Shown in pieces: positions 4,995 through 12,358 of a stretch of 20,611 nt of DNA. Location of the stretch: NCBI GenBank assembly GCA_026692885.1, contig JAPLNJ010000844.1, positions 1-20,611 of the forward strand, read 5' to 3'. A program made the position numbers and the translations under genes. The notes below the pieces were generated by a model that was given only the letters and a program-made list of their open reading frames with translations, made no database searches and had not been told where the DNA came from. Source of the DNA: Planctomycetota bacterium. Lineage in GTDB: Bacteria; Planctomycetota; Planctomycetia; Pirellulales; Pirellulaceae. The number at the start of each line of letters is the position of its first letter. Position 1 is the stretch's first letter.

Positions 4995-6428
4995 TTACGG
5001 TTTTCCCAAAATCCACAAGTCGTAAATCATCGAGCAGCGTCGCTCGCGGGTGAAAGTCAACGGCGTCGTAATCCCTTCGCCGGTCGGCCCGGCGATCGAG
5101 AACGAGCAGTAGCCTTCGCCACCCATGCCCAACCCGGCCATACACGGGCCGTTCTTGACAAACAGCGTCGTTTCCAGCGCGCGACCCATCCGGGTCATGT
5201 TGCGCACGTCGTGCGAATGGATGATGCTGGTGTGCTTGAAGCCGTGTTCGTAGTACTTGGCTTTGGCGACGGCTTCGTCGATGTCGCGGACGCGAACAAA
5301 CGGGACGAACGGCATCATCTGCTCCACGGCGACGAACGGATTCGACTCGTCGGTCTCACCGAACAGCAGCGTCACGTCGTCGGAAACCGTGCGACCGGCC
5401 CCACGGGCTAAGACCGTCGCGTCTTGGCCGAGGAAGTCCTTGGCCGGCGCGTCATGTTGTTGATCGCCTTCGCCGACTTGGATCATCGCGTGGCGTGTCA
5501 GTTCCGCGATCTCCTTGCTGTTCAGCCGCACGGCGCCGGCGCGTTCCATAGCTTCCAGCATGCGGTCGAACACGGCCGCGACCACGAACACTTCCTTCTC
5601 CGCGATGCACAGCAGATTGTTGTCGTACGCGCCTCCCAGGATGATCGCTCTGGCCGCCCGATCCAAATCGGCCGTCTCGTCCACAACCACCGGTGGGTTG
5701 CCGGGGCCGGCCACAATCGCGCGCTTGCCGCTGTTCAAGGCCGCGCGGGCCACAGCGGCGCCACCGGTGACGCAGATCAGCCGGACGTCGCGGTGCTTGA
5801 AGATGATGTCGGCGCTTTCCAGCGTCGGCTCCGCGATCACGCAGACCAAATTGTCAATGCCCAGGTCGCGATAGATGGCTGCGTTGAACCGCCGCACACC
5901 CTCGGCCGCCACACGCTTGCCGCTCGGATGTGGATTCACGACCAAGGTGTTGCCGGCGGCGATCATGCTGACCGCATTCCCGGTGATCGTCGGCAGCGAG
6001 TGCGTGACCGGCGTGATCGCGCCGATGACGCCAAACGGAGCGTGCTCGATGACCGCCAGCCCGTGGTCTCCGCTGAAGCACTCGCTCCTGAGGAATTCCA
6101 CGCCGGGCGCCCGCTCGCCAAGACTCTTGAGTTTCTCGATCTTGTGCTCCAAGCGTCCGATCTTAGTCTCTTCCATTTCCATCGTGCCCAGTTCCACGCA
6201 CTGGTCGATCGAGATTCGACGGATGTGGTTGATGATCCGCTTGCGGTCTTCCAGACCGCACCCCCGCAGTTGTTCGTACGCATCACTGGCGGCCGCAATC
6301 GCCTCGTTGGCACAGGTGAAGACGCCATGGCGTCCGGCAAAGCTGCCGCCGCTGAGCGGCGGGATCTTGCCTACTTCGGCCAGGACTTGAGCGACAACGC
6401 TACGAATTAAGGCTTCGTCGACTTGCAT
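4995..6428 (-). CDS. CoA-acylating aldehyde dehydrogenase (PduP/EutE-like), BMC lumen enzyme
   Basis: A 477-residue protein, the normal size for acylating aldehyde dehydrogenases. Residues 1-20 (MQVDEALIRSVVAQVLAEVG) form an amphipathic helix typical of encapsulation peptides, followed by a Pro/Ser/Gly linker. The core shows FGVIGAITPVTHSLPT with a nucleotide-binding context, the VTGGAAV turn, VAGPGNPPVVVDETAD and the catalytic cysteine C274 in YDNNLLCIAEKEV, which is the PduP-type setting. It converts an aldehyde, NAD+ and CoA to acyl-CoA. In planctomycete BMCs the substrate is L-lactaldehyde, giving lactyl-CoA. The start is backed by GAGGA 7 bases before the ATG. C-terminal residues are Cys/Gly rich (GLGMGGEGYCSFSIAG), as in homologues. 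Confidence 0.93.
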   Translation of the reverse strand: MQVDEALIRSVVAQVLAEVGKIPPLSGGSFAGRHGVFTCANEAIAAASDAYEQLRGCGLEDRKRIINHIRRISIDQCVELGTMEMEETKIGRLEHKIEKLKSLGERAPGVEFLRSECFSGDHGLAVIEHAPFGVIGAITPVTHSLPTITGNAVSMIAAGNTLVVNPHPSGKRVAAEGVRRFNAAIYRDLGIDNLVCVIAEPTLESADIIFKHRDVRLICVTGGAAVARAALNSGKRAIVAGPGNPPVVVDETADLDRAARAIILGGAYDNNLLCIAEKEVFVVAAVFDRMLEAMERAGAVRLNSKEIAELTRHAMIQVGEGDQQHDAPAKDFLGQDATVLARGAGRTVSDDVTLLFGETDESNPFVAVEQMMPFVPFVRVRDIDEAVAKAKYYEHGFKHTSIIHSHDVRNMTRMGRALETTLFVKNGPCMAGLGMGGEGYCSFSIAGPTGEGITTPLTFTRERRCSMIYDLWILGKP

Positions 6429-6443
6429 GGTTAATCCTCGTCC

Positions 6444-6541
6444 GGCAGGGGTCGCCTGCCCGGTGATTCAGCGGGATGGTTCTGGTAGGCGGTGCCCACC
6501 GTACGGTTTTGTTTGTGGTTGGTGGGCAGAGCCCACCCTAC
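6444..6541. repeat. GGTGGGC-type inverted repeat in the BMC-P/aldehyde dehydrogenase spacer
   Basis: GTAGGCGGTGCCCACC at 6485-6500 pairs with the GGTGGGC...GCCCACCCTAC unit at 6521-6541, which is also a hairpin on its own. A small GGCAGG/CCTGCC hairpin lies at 6444-6460. The right edge of the repeat (CTAC on the plus strand) provides the TAG stop of the BMC-P gene at 6538. Related copies lie at 8925-8972 and 10592-10672. Confidence 0.75.
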
Positions 6542-6864
6542 TCGGAACTTTGCAATGGTTCTCGCGAATAGACGCAATGGGACTCGACATGGACCTGATC
6601 GACGATCCCGATGATCACGGTGTCGATCGGCAGGTTCTTGGTTTCCGGAGTCAGGCGGGCGCTGGAGCCTTGCGTGATCAGGACAAAATCGCCTTCACCC
6701 GCCCCCAGCATGTCGACAGTCACGAAGGTCCGCCCCGCCGTGACCAAGCTCTGACGATCGTTCGCTTCCAAGCGGTAAGGCTCGACAATCAGCAGCTTGT
6801 AGCCGACCATCGAGGCGGTTTTCTGTGTGGACACCAGGGAACCGGTGACTTTGGCAATGAACAT
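6538..6864 (-). CDS. BMC-P (EutN/CcmL) shell vertex protein, first copy
   Basis: A 108-residue protein with the family start MFIAKVTGSLVSTQKTASM, then VGYKLLIVEPYRLE, the central FVTVDMLGAGEGDFVLITQG segment and the end strand TVIIGIVDQV. It is a vertex pentamer. The tail after about residue 93 (VHVESHCVYSREPLQSSE) is longer than in the 85-residue copy, and its stop codon coincides with a repeat boundary. Start 6864 was taken over a longer frame reaching 7038, because that extension lies inside the acetate kinase gene out of frame and the family starts at MFIAKV. It begins 5 bases after the acetate kinase stop, so the two are coupled. Confidence 0.92.
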   Translation of the reverse strand: MFIAKVTGSLVSTQKTASMVGYKLLIVEPYRLEANDRQSLVTAGRTFVTVDMLGAGEGDFVLITQGSSARLTPETKNLPIDTVIIGIVDQVHVESHCVYSREPLQSSE

Positions 6865-6869
6865 CCCGG

Positions 6870-8054
6870 TTATCCTTCCAGTAGGGCTTGGGTTTGCCGG
6901 GCCACGATCAGTTCCTCGTTGGTCGGCATGATCCAAATTTGGGTGCGACTGTCCGCTGTACTGAGCTTGGCTTCTCCCTGGGCCGCCGCATTGGCTGCGT
7001 CGTCCAGGACGATTCCCAGTTCCTGCAGGCCAGCGCACACGGCCTTGCGCGTGGTCACGCGATTTTCGCCAATGCCGCCGGTGAACACGATGACGTCGGC
7101 GCCGCCCAACTCCACCAGCATCCCGCCCAGATATCGGCGGATCTCCGATTCATACACATCCAACGCCAGGCGGGCTCGCGCGTTTCCGGCTGTGGCCGCA
7201 TCCTCCAGGTCGCGCAGGTCGCCACTCACGCCGCTCAATCCCAGCAGACCGCCCTGATTGCTTAGATCGGCCAGCACCTGGTCCAGCGACTTGCCGGTGG
7301 CCCGCATCAGCAGCGGCAAGGCAAACGGGTCGAAGTCGCCCACGCGGTTGTTGTGCGGCAGGCCCGACTGGGGGCTCAGGCCCATCGACGTCGCCACACT
7401 CTGCAGTCCGCGAATCGCACACAGGCTGCTCGAACCGCCCAGATGGCAGGAGATGACCCGCAGGTCGTTCCGGCCCAGCAACTGCGCGGTGCGGGTCGCG
7501 ATGTAGCGATGGCTGGCCCCGTGGAACCCCCAGCGTTTCACCTGGTACTGCTCGGCCCACTCATACGGGATCCCGTAGTACCGCAGGCGGTCCGGGATTG
7601 TCGTATGAAAGCCGGTCTCGAACGCGGCGATCAGCGGGATCTCCGGCAGCTTCTGCGACAGCAGGCGCATGGCCGTGATGTAAGGCGGGTTGTGAGCCGG
7701 CGCCACGGCGTTCATTTCCTCCATCGCCGCCAGCACGTCCTCGGTGACGCGCTGCACACCGCTGATCCGTCCGCCGTGCACCGCTTTGAAGCCAATCGCT
7801 GCCACCTCCGCGGCCTGTTGCAGGCAACCGGTTTCCGGGTTCGTCAATTGCTCCAGGCACTGCCGCACCGCCACCGCGTGATCCGGTACGTGCGCCGTCA
7901 ACTCCTGACGGCGACCGCCGATCTCGACCACGCAACGGCTCTGCGCAGAACCGACCCGTTCGATGCCGCCGCGCGCCAATTGACGCTCGTCGGCCATGTC
8001 GAACAGCCGGTACTTGAAACTCGTCGAACCGAGATTGGCTACCAGGATCTTCAT
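6870..8054 (-). CDS. ackA: acetate kinase family protein of the BMC operon
   Basis: A 394-residue ASKHA-fold kinase. Motifs in order: [19 protein letters not shown] (phosphate-binding start), [67 protein letters not shown] and [10 protein letters not shown]. It transfers phosphate from an acyl-phosphate to ADP. In the compartment pathway it recovers ATP from the acyl-phosphate made by PduL, and by analogy with PduW it probably acts outside the shell. ATG 8054 was chosen over 8078 because GGGAGGT lies 8 bases upstream and the family begins at MKILV. The substrate-loop wording differs from classical acetate kinases (for example [10 protein letters not shown]), so lactyl- or propionyl-phosphate could be preferred; that is inference. 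Confidence 0.92.
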   Translation of the reverse strand: MKILVANLGSTSFKYRLFDMADERQLARGGIERVGSAQSRCVVEIGGRRQELTAHVPDHAVAVRQCLEQLTNPETGCLQQAAEVAAIGFKAVHGGRISGVQRVTEDVLAAMEEMNAVAPAHNPPYITAMRLLSQKLPEIPLIAAFETGFHTTIPDRLRYYGIPYEWAEQYQVKRWGFHGASHRYIATRTAQLLGRNDLRVISCHLGGSSSLCAIRGLQSVATSMGLSPQSGLPHNNRVGDFDPFALPLLMRATGKSLDQVLADLSNQGGLLGLSGVSGDLRDLEDAATAGNARARLALDVYESEIRRYLGGMLVELGGADVIVFTGGIGENRVTTRKAVCAGLQELGIVLDDAANAAAQGEAKLSTADSRTQIWIMPTNEELIVARQTQALLEG

Positions 8055-8102
8055 GATCGGGACCTCCCTGCAAGTCAAGCTTCTGCCCTACGGCGAACAC
8101 CG

Positions 8103-8144
8103 TCGACTGCGGGCGTTGTACGGAGACACAACCCGCCGAGTCGA
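8103..8144. repeat. imperfect hairpin in the BMC-H/acetate kinase spacer
   Basis: TCGACT...GTTGT pairs with ACAAC...AGTCGA across a short loop, with mismatches in the middle. It sits 49 bases upstream of the acetate kinase start. It could be an RNA processing or stabilising element that separates abundant shell protein expression from the enzymes downstream. The rest of the 133-base spacer shows nothing clear. Confidence 0.4.
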
Positions 8145-8187
8145 TTAGGCCCTCGCCGGACCCGCAGCTGCTGTGGGTGCCTCGCGG

Positions 8188-8454
8188 TTAGGACAGGAAG
8201 GCTTCCATCAGACCTTCGGCCGGACGCGGAATCACGTGGCTGCTGACCAACTCGCCCGAATGGCTCGCGGCCTGAGCACCCGCTTCCACGGCGGCCCGCA
8301 CGCTGCCCACATCACCGCGGACAATCGAGGTCACCAACCCGCCGCCGATCCCCACGCGTTTGACGATCTCGACATTCGCCGCTTTGGCCATGGCATCGGT
8401 GGCTTCTACCAAGCCGATCAGGCCCTTCGTTTCTATTAATCCAATTGCTTGCAT
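8188..8454 (-). CDS. BMC-H hexameric shell protein, second copy
   Basis: An 88-residue single BMC domain. It has the family start MQAIGLIETKGLIGLVEATDA, then AANVEIV, the pore loop RVGIGGGLVT (residues 33-41), RGDVGSVRAAVEAG and the conserved HVIPRP end. BMC-H hexamers tile the shell facets, and small metabolites pass the central pore. The pore loop here is GGG, whereas the neighbouring copy has GSG, so the two hexamers should differ in pore chemistry. The ribosome site AAGGAT lies about 9 bases before the ATG. The 127-base spacer to the first BMC-H contains a small GTCAGG/CCTGAC hairpin at 8486-8502. Confidence 0.95.
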   Translation of the reverse strand: MQAIGLIETKGLIGLVEATDAMAKAANVEIVKRVGIGGGLVTSIVRGDVGSVRAAVEAGAQAASHSGELVSSHVIPRPAEGLMEAFLS

Positions 8455-8581
8455 CGTTCGTGAATCCTTGTGCTGGAATGAATCCGTCAGGTTGGCCCTG
8501 ACAAGCTGGTCTGCAAAACACGTTCAGGCACCGCGGCCCGCTGCAGGACGCAACGGCCACGTGCCGCACTCGCGGTTACTT

Positions 8582-8884
8582 CTACTTCTCGGTCGCGCGG
8601 ATGATCGATGGCGGCAGCACGATGCCCAGGTCGTCGTGCGGACGCGGAATCACTTGCACGCTGACCACCTCGCCGATTCGGCTGGCGGCTGTGGCGCCGG
8701 CGTCCGTGGCCGCTTTGACAGCCGCGACGTCGCCCGTTACGAAAGCGGAAACCAACCCGCTGCCCACCTTGTCCCAGCCATGGAACTGCACGTTGGCAGC
8801 CTTCAACATCGCGTCGGTGGCTTCGATCAGACACACAAATCCTTTGGTCTCGATCATGCCCAACGCTTCCATCGCTTTTGCCAT
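8582..8884 (-). CDS. BMC-H hexameric shell protein, first copy
   Basis: A 100-residue single BMC domain: [39 protein letters not shown] with the pore residues G41-S42-G43, [14 protein letters not shown] and QVIPRP, followed by a 17-residue tail ([17 protein letters not shown]) that the second copy lacks. It forms facet hexamers together with the other BMC-H. No BMC-T (tandem-domain) gene is present, so these two and the three BMC-P proteins make the entire shell set of the operon. A GGGAGA ribosome site lies about 9-10 bases before the start. Confidence 0.95.
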   Translation of the reverse strand: MAKAMEALGMIETKGFVCLIEATDAMLKAANVQFHGWDKVGSGLVSAFVTGDVAAVKAATDAGATAASRIGEVVSVQVIPRPHDDLGIVLPPSIIRATEK

Positions 8885-8981
8885 GTCACACGTTCTCCCG
8901 CTAAAGAAAGGAACCAGTTCTCGCGGTGGGCGGTGCCCACCCTACATTCGTCATGGTGGGCGATACCCACCCTTCCGCACA
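8885..8981. repeat. two GGTGGGC-type palindromes in the pduL/BMC-H spacer
   Basis: GGTGGGCGGTGCCCACC plus CTAC at 8925-8945 and GGTGGGCGATACCCACC at 8955-8971 are adjacent stem-loops of the same family as 6485-6541 and 10592-10672. They fill most of the 97-base spacer between pduL and the first shell gene on the operon mRNA. Confidence 0.75.
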
Positions 8982-9701
8982 CTACTTCTGACAGGCACAC
9001 GGCACCTGCTTGAGCAACTCGACTTTCGTCGCCGCCTCCATGTTGCAAGCATTGCCTTCGTCCGTGTCGAGGTGCGCCTCCAGTTTGATCTTGTCGTCCG
9101 CGCGGACCAACAGATCCTCCAGCACGATCGTGCATTGCGGGGACTCGACCCGTAATTTCATCAAGTCGCCGTTTTTCACGCCGTAAGCTGCCGCGTCACG
9201 CCCGCTCATGTGCACGTGCCGCGCCGCCCGGATAACCCCAGATTTCAATTCCACCACGCCCTGGGGACCGACCAATACGCAACCCGGGCTGCCCGCGATC
9301 TGGCCGCTGTGCCGCACCGGAGCGTCGATTCCCAACGAGATCGAATCGGTAAAGGCCAGTTCCACTTGACTGTGCCCGCGCGTCGGGCCCAGCACGCGAA
9401 CCGTGGGCAACATCCGCCGCCGCGGACCGACGACCATCACCGTCTCTTCGGCCGCGTAGAAACCGTCCTGATACAGCGGTTTCATGGGGGTCAGCTTGTG
9501 CCCCGGACCGAACAGGATTTCCACGTGTTCGTCGGTCAGATGCACGTGCCGAGCCGAAATGCTGACGACCAAATTCGGCACGTTCTGCGCCGGCGGCCCG
9601 TCGCCTTGGCCAGCTCGCTGCTGGCCGCCATCTCGCTGCAGGACGATTTGCCGGATGATGTTCTCAATCACGCTACGATCAAGGGTCGGAGCCAGAGTCA
9701 T
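8982..9701 (-). CDS. pduL: PduL-type phosphate acyltransferase (phosphotransacylase)
   Basis: A 239-residue protein with the two PduL beta-barrel domains. The metal ligands are visible: H52 and H54 in [10 protein letters not shown]162 and H164 in AARHVHMSG, and H210 in [13 protein letters not shown]. It exchanges CoA for phosphate on an acyl-CoA, which recycles CoA inside the compartment and passes acyl-phosphate to the kinase. Residues 1-23 (from [20 protein letters not shown]) form an amphipathic helix, a probable encapsulation peptide, followed by a Gly/Gln-rich linker ([15 protein letters not shown]). The start is one base after the regulator stop codon. The C-terminus is Cys-containing (VPCACQK). 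Length is in the upper range for PduL because of the leader. Confidence 0.94.
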   Translation of the reverse strand: MTLAPTLDRSVIENIIRQIVLQRDGGQQRAGQGDGPPAQNVPNLVVSISARHVHLTDEHVEILFGPGHKLTPMKPLYQDGFYAAEETVMVVGPRRRMLPTVRVLGPTRGHSQVELAFTDSISLGIDAPVRHSGQIAGSPGCVLVGPQGVVELKSGVIRAARHVHMSGRDAAAYGVKNGDLMKLRVESPQCTIVLEDLLVRADDKIKLEAHLDTDEGNACNMEAATKVELLKQVPCACQK

Positions 9702-9702
9702 A

Positions 9703-10542
9703 TTAGTTATTTTCGTTGTGGTTGTCGTTCGGTGTGATGGGCGGTGTCAGCGGGGACTCGCCACACGTCTCTTCGCTGGCCAGCACCAGCCGCACGCCGG
9801 CGTCGGTCAAGCGTGTTCGCCACTTCTGTCCAATCTCGTTATCGGTGACCATGATGTCGACGTCGCCGAGCTCGCACAGCCGCGCCAAGCTGGTGCGGCC
9901 GAACTTGGTGCTGTCCGCCAAAACGATCACCTCGTCGGCCGCCTTCATCATGGCCCGCTCGGTTTCCACCAGCAACAAGTTGCTGTTGTAGTAGCCCAGT
10001 TCGTTGATGCCCGCGGCGCTCAGCACGGCGCGGCGCACGTTCAATTCGCTGAGCATCTGGACGGCATACGGTCCCAGCGAGACCCCCGTGCGACTGTGCA
10101 CGTAACCGCCGACCAGCACCAAATCCACGTTTTCGCGGGCACTGAACAACATGGCCACAGGCAGGGAATTCGTGACGATCTGCAGCGGCTTGTCGACCAG
10201 CACCCGCGCCAACTCGTACGTCGTGCTGCCGCCGTCCAGCAGCACCGTGTCGCCATCCTCGATCAGCTGGCCGGCGGCGGCCGCAATCTGCCGTTTCTTG
10301 TCCCACTCGACCGCCTGCCGCACGTCAAAGTGAGGCAACTTCGGGGAAGGTCCGGTATAGAACGCGCCGCCATGCGTGCGCCGCGTCACACCCGCTTCCT
10401 CTAAGTAATCCAGGTCACGCCGAACGGTAGACTCCGAAACCTTCAACTCCGATGCCAACTCGGGCAGCGACGCGAACCCACGGAGCCGCACCAGCTCCAT
10501 GACTCGACTGCGACGCTCCTCCGCCAGCATCTGCGAGGCCAT
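9703..10542 (-). CDS. DeoR-family transcriptional regulator, first gene of the BMC operon
   Basis: A 279-residue protein with an N-terminal winged helix ([20 protein letters not shown], then [20 protein letters not shown], then THGGAF; residues about 8-60) and a C-terminal DeoR sensor domain ([51 protein letters not shown]). DeoR regulators usually bind a phosphorylated sugar and repress sugar catabolic operons. Here the likely effector is a phosphorylated intermediate of fucose or rhamnose breakdown, which is inference. The position as first gene, one base before pduL, suggests autoregulation. GGAGGG lies about 7 bases before the ATG. The C-terminus is Asn/Pro rich ([13 protein letters not shown]) beyond the family core. 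Confidence 0.92.
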   Translation of the reverse strand: MASQMLAEERRSRVMELVRLRGFASLPELASELKVSESTVRRDLDYLEEAGVTRRTHGGAFYTGPSPKLPHFDVRQAVEWDKKRQIAAAAGQLIEDGDTVLLDGGSTTYELARVLVDKPLQIVTNSLPVAMLFSARENVDLVLVGGYVHSRTGVSLGPYAVQMLSELNVRRAVLSAAGINELGYYNSNLLLVETERAMMKAADEVIVLADSTKFGRTSLARLCELGDVDIMVTDNEIGQKWRTRLTDAGVRLVLASEETCGESPLTPPITPNDNHNENN

Positions 10543-10555
10543 CCCGTCCCTCCAC

Positions 10556-10691
10556 GGCTGTGAAGAAATGTGCGAACACGATTCACGGTACGGTGGGCCA
10601 AGTACTCGCGGCCCACCAATTCTAAAGAAACGGCCTTACTTTCGATGGTGGGCCGCGAGTACTTGGCCCACCCTACGATTTTTTCACAGCC
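10556..10691. repeat. inverted repeat in the leader of the BMC operon
   Basis: Perfect 26-base arms at 10592-10617 and 10647-10672 (core GGGCCAAGTACTCGCGGCCC) lie inside weaker 13-base outer arms GGCTGTGAAGAAA (10556-10568) and TTTTTTCACAGCC (10679-10691). The element ends 13 bases upstream of the regulator start codon, so on the operon mRNA it would form a very stable leader hairpin next to the ribosome site. Its ends (GGTGGGCC, CCCTAC) belong to the GGTGGGC family. Confidence 0.85.
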
Positions 10692-11112
10692 TCTCCACGC
10701 GACACATCTCGACCGCCCACCGTGGCGCGAATCAAGCGTAGCCCGCTCCGCCGCTCCGCTCGGCCGTGAGTTGACCGAAGAAAAACCGTTAACAACGTAC
10801 AAAAATATGAGCGAAGCCTGGGTAGAAATCAATCACCACTTCGAATTATTTTGCGAGAATGTGAAGGAATAAATTCCTGGCATGACTGCTTTCTTTCAGT
10901 TCTCGCGATGCAATGTCTTTAATCTATTCAGGTTGCATAGAATAGTGCGATCAGGAAGACCTTATCGACAGCCTATGTGTCCTGCTTTAAGAATCCGGAA
11001 AGGCCCGTTGTAACCGGACCAAGGCTGCTTGCATGGCTGCTTGCACGTACCGACTTGCCTCCGGATAATCCGGACTGCGCGAAACCCCATCCTCGAACCT
11101 GGAGGTCCCACC
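10692..11112. promoter_or_regulatory. divergent promoter region between the BMC operon and thuA-like gene
   Basis: This stretch has no supported gene and is clearly more AT-rich than its surroundings between 10790 and 10960, as expected for promoters. One candidate for the BMC operon on the minus strand is TTGATT (plus-strand 10827-10832) with CATATT (10804-10809) at 17 bases. It matches the sigma-70 consensus at 4 of 6 positions in each box, so it is weak evidence. No clear DeoR operator or plus-strand promoter could be chosen. A 21-codon frame at 10807-10872 lacks a ribosome site and is not called. Confidence 0.3.
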
Positions 11113-12012
11113 ATGCAGCGTGCAACGTTCGTTTTGGCCAGTCTTCTCGCGGCCGTGATGATCGTCGCTCCGGCGACTGGCGCCGAGAACAGGATTAAGG
11201 TTCTGATTGTCGGCGGGCAGAACAATCATGACTGGGCCAAGTCGACGCCGTTCATGAAAGGCGTGCTCGACAAGTCGGGACACTTCGAAACCACGGTCTG
11301 CAACACACCCTCGGCCAAAGCGCCGGCCGACGAGTGGAATGTATGGCAACCCAAGTTCAAGGACTTCGATTGCGTGGTCTTGGACTACAACGGCCAGATG
11401 TGGCCGGAGCCGATGAAGCAGGCGCTGGTCGCCTACATCCGAGACGGCGGCGGCGCGGTGGTCATCCACGCGGCCAATAATTCCTTTGGCGGCTGGAAAG
11501 AATACGAACAGATGGTCGGCCTGCTGTGGCGCGGCAAAGACTTCGGCACCAGCCTGTACCTGGACGATGCCGGCCAGGTCGTGCGTGAAGCACCCGGCCA
11601 GGGCCGCGGCATGGGGCACGGCGGCCAGTACGACTGGGCCATGACCACGCGCGACACCGAGCACCCGATCACCCAAGGCATGCCGCGACACTGGCTGCAC
11701 AAGCACGACGAGTTGTACCATGGCCAGCGCGGCCCGGCCGAGCGGGTGCACATCCTGGTGAGCGCTTATTCGGACCCGGCGCCCGGCCGCGGCGGCACGG
11801 GCAAGCACGAGCCCATCGTTTGGTGGATTCCTTACGGCCAGGGCAAGGTGGTCACCAATCTCATGGGCCACGTCGGCGGACTGGACTGCCTGAAGTGCAT
11901 CGGTTTCCAGGTCCTCCTTTGCCGCTCCTGCGAATGGGCCGCGACCGGCCAATGCAGCACGCCCATTCCGGCCAACTTCCCGAAAGCGGACGCGACGAGT
12001 CTCGAAGAATAG
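11113..12012 (+). CDS. secreted ThuA-like domain protein
   Basis: A 299-residue protein. Residues 1-24 form a signal peptide (MQRATFVLASLLAAVMIVA with cleavage after ATGA). The mature part is a ThuA-like domain with a glutamine-amidotransferase-type fold: KVLIVGGQNNHDW, FDCVVLDYNG, GGGAVVIHAANNSF, then HPITQGMPRHWLHKHDELYH and a late IPYGQGKVVTNLMGHVG. ThuA-like proteins are linked to sugar (trehalose or keto-sugar) use, and planctomycetes have many exported copies, but the reaction is not settled. The GGAGGT ribosome site sits 6 bases before the ATG, deciding this start over 11029. It is divergent from the BMC operon. The C-terminal 45 residues carry four cysteines (CLKC, CRSC), as expected for an exported protein. 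Confidence 0.85.
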   Translation: MQRATFVLASLLAAVMIVAPATGAENRIKVLIVGGQNNHDWAKSTPFMKGVLDKSGHFETTVCNTPSAKAPADEWNVWQPKFKDFDCVVLDYNGQMWPEPMKQALVAYIRDGGGAVVIHAANNSFGGWKEYEQMVGLLWRGKDFGTSLYLDDAGQVVREAPGQGRGMGHGGQYDWAMTTRDTEHPITQGMPRHWLHKHDELYHGQRGPAERVHILVSAYSDPAPGRGGTGKHEPIVWWIPYGQGKVVTNLMGHVGGLDCLKCIGFQVLLCRSCEWAATGQCSTPIPANFPKADATSLEE

Positions 12013-12026
12013 ACGGATGATTCATG

Positions 12027-12182
12027 TAGGGCGAGCGGAAGGAAACAACTTACCCAACCCGATGTAGGATGGTCTTCCCGTAAGACGGCCCTCCGAGGCC
12101 GTCCACTGCGTCCCACAGGTTGGTTTACCAGACGGCCTCGGAGGGCCGTCCTACGGGTAAGTTATTTCCTGCCGCTCGCCTA
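12027..12182. repeat. interspersed inverted repeat, family R1, copy C
   Basis: The outer arms, about 12027-12054 and 12155-12182, carry the same R1 end motif (GGCGAGCGG and GGAAACAACTTACCC on the left, GGGTAAGTTATTTCCTGCCG on the right). Inside, GACGGCCCTCCGAGGCCGTC near 12085-12105 pairs with GACGGCCTCGGAGGGCCGTC near 12131-12150, giving a double-nested hairpin. The element starts 15 bases after the thuA-like stop codon. Confidence 0.82.
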
Positions 12183-12315
12183 GGGTGCAGCAAGCTCGCC
12201 CAAGCTCTCGGTGCATTGTCGCCAGCGGCCAGCGGCGATTCTCAAGGTGCAACATTGGCCAACGCTTGACGAGCACCGATGCACCAGGTTAAATCGCTGG
12301 CTCGATGCACCCTAC
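12181..12315. repeat. TAGGGTGCA-bounded spacer element
   Basis: TAGGGTGCA at 12181-12189 and TGCACCCTAC at 12306-12315 are terminal inverted repeats of a roughly 135-base element that abuts R1 copy C. The interior has further GGTGCAT/ATGCACC pairs. No coding content is seen. Confidence 0.55.
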
Positions 12316-12358
12316 GAACTGAATTGCCCTGATGGGCAGCCTGGAAAGGACACAAACC

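Noticed and set aside
5424..6410. 328-codon open frame on the plus strand
   Set aside because: Lies wholly antisense to the aldehyde dehydrogenase, has no ribosome site or family motif, and its existence is explained by GC-rich third-codon bias of the real gene.
7353..8246. 297-codon plus-strand frame
   Set aside because: Antisense to acetate kinase; translation is Arg/His-rich with no recognisable domain.
10807..10872. 21-codon small open frame in the divergent promoter region
   Set aside because: No ribosome site and no similarity; the AT-rich stretch is better explained as promoter DNA.
10882..10897. Possible sigma-54 promoter (TGGCATGACTGC)
   Set aside because: The GG to GC spacing is 7 bases rather than the required 10.
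10987..11952. 321-codon minus-strand frame
   Set aside because: Antisense shadow of the ThuA-like gene, which has a signal peptide, a strong ribosome site and family motifs.
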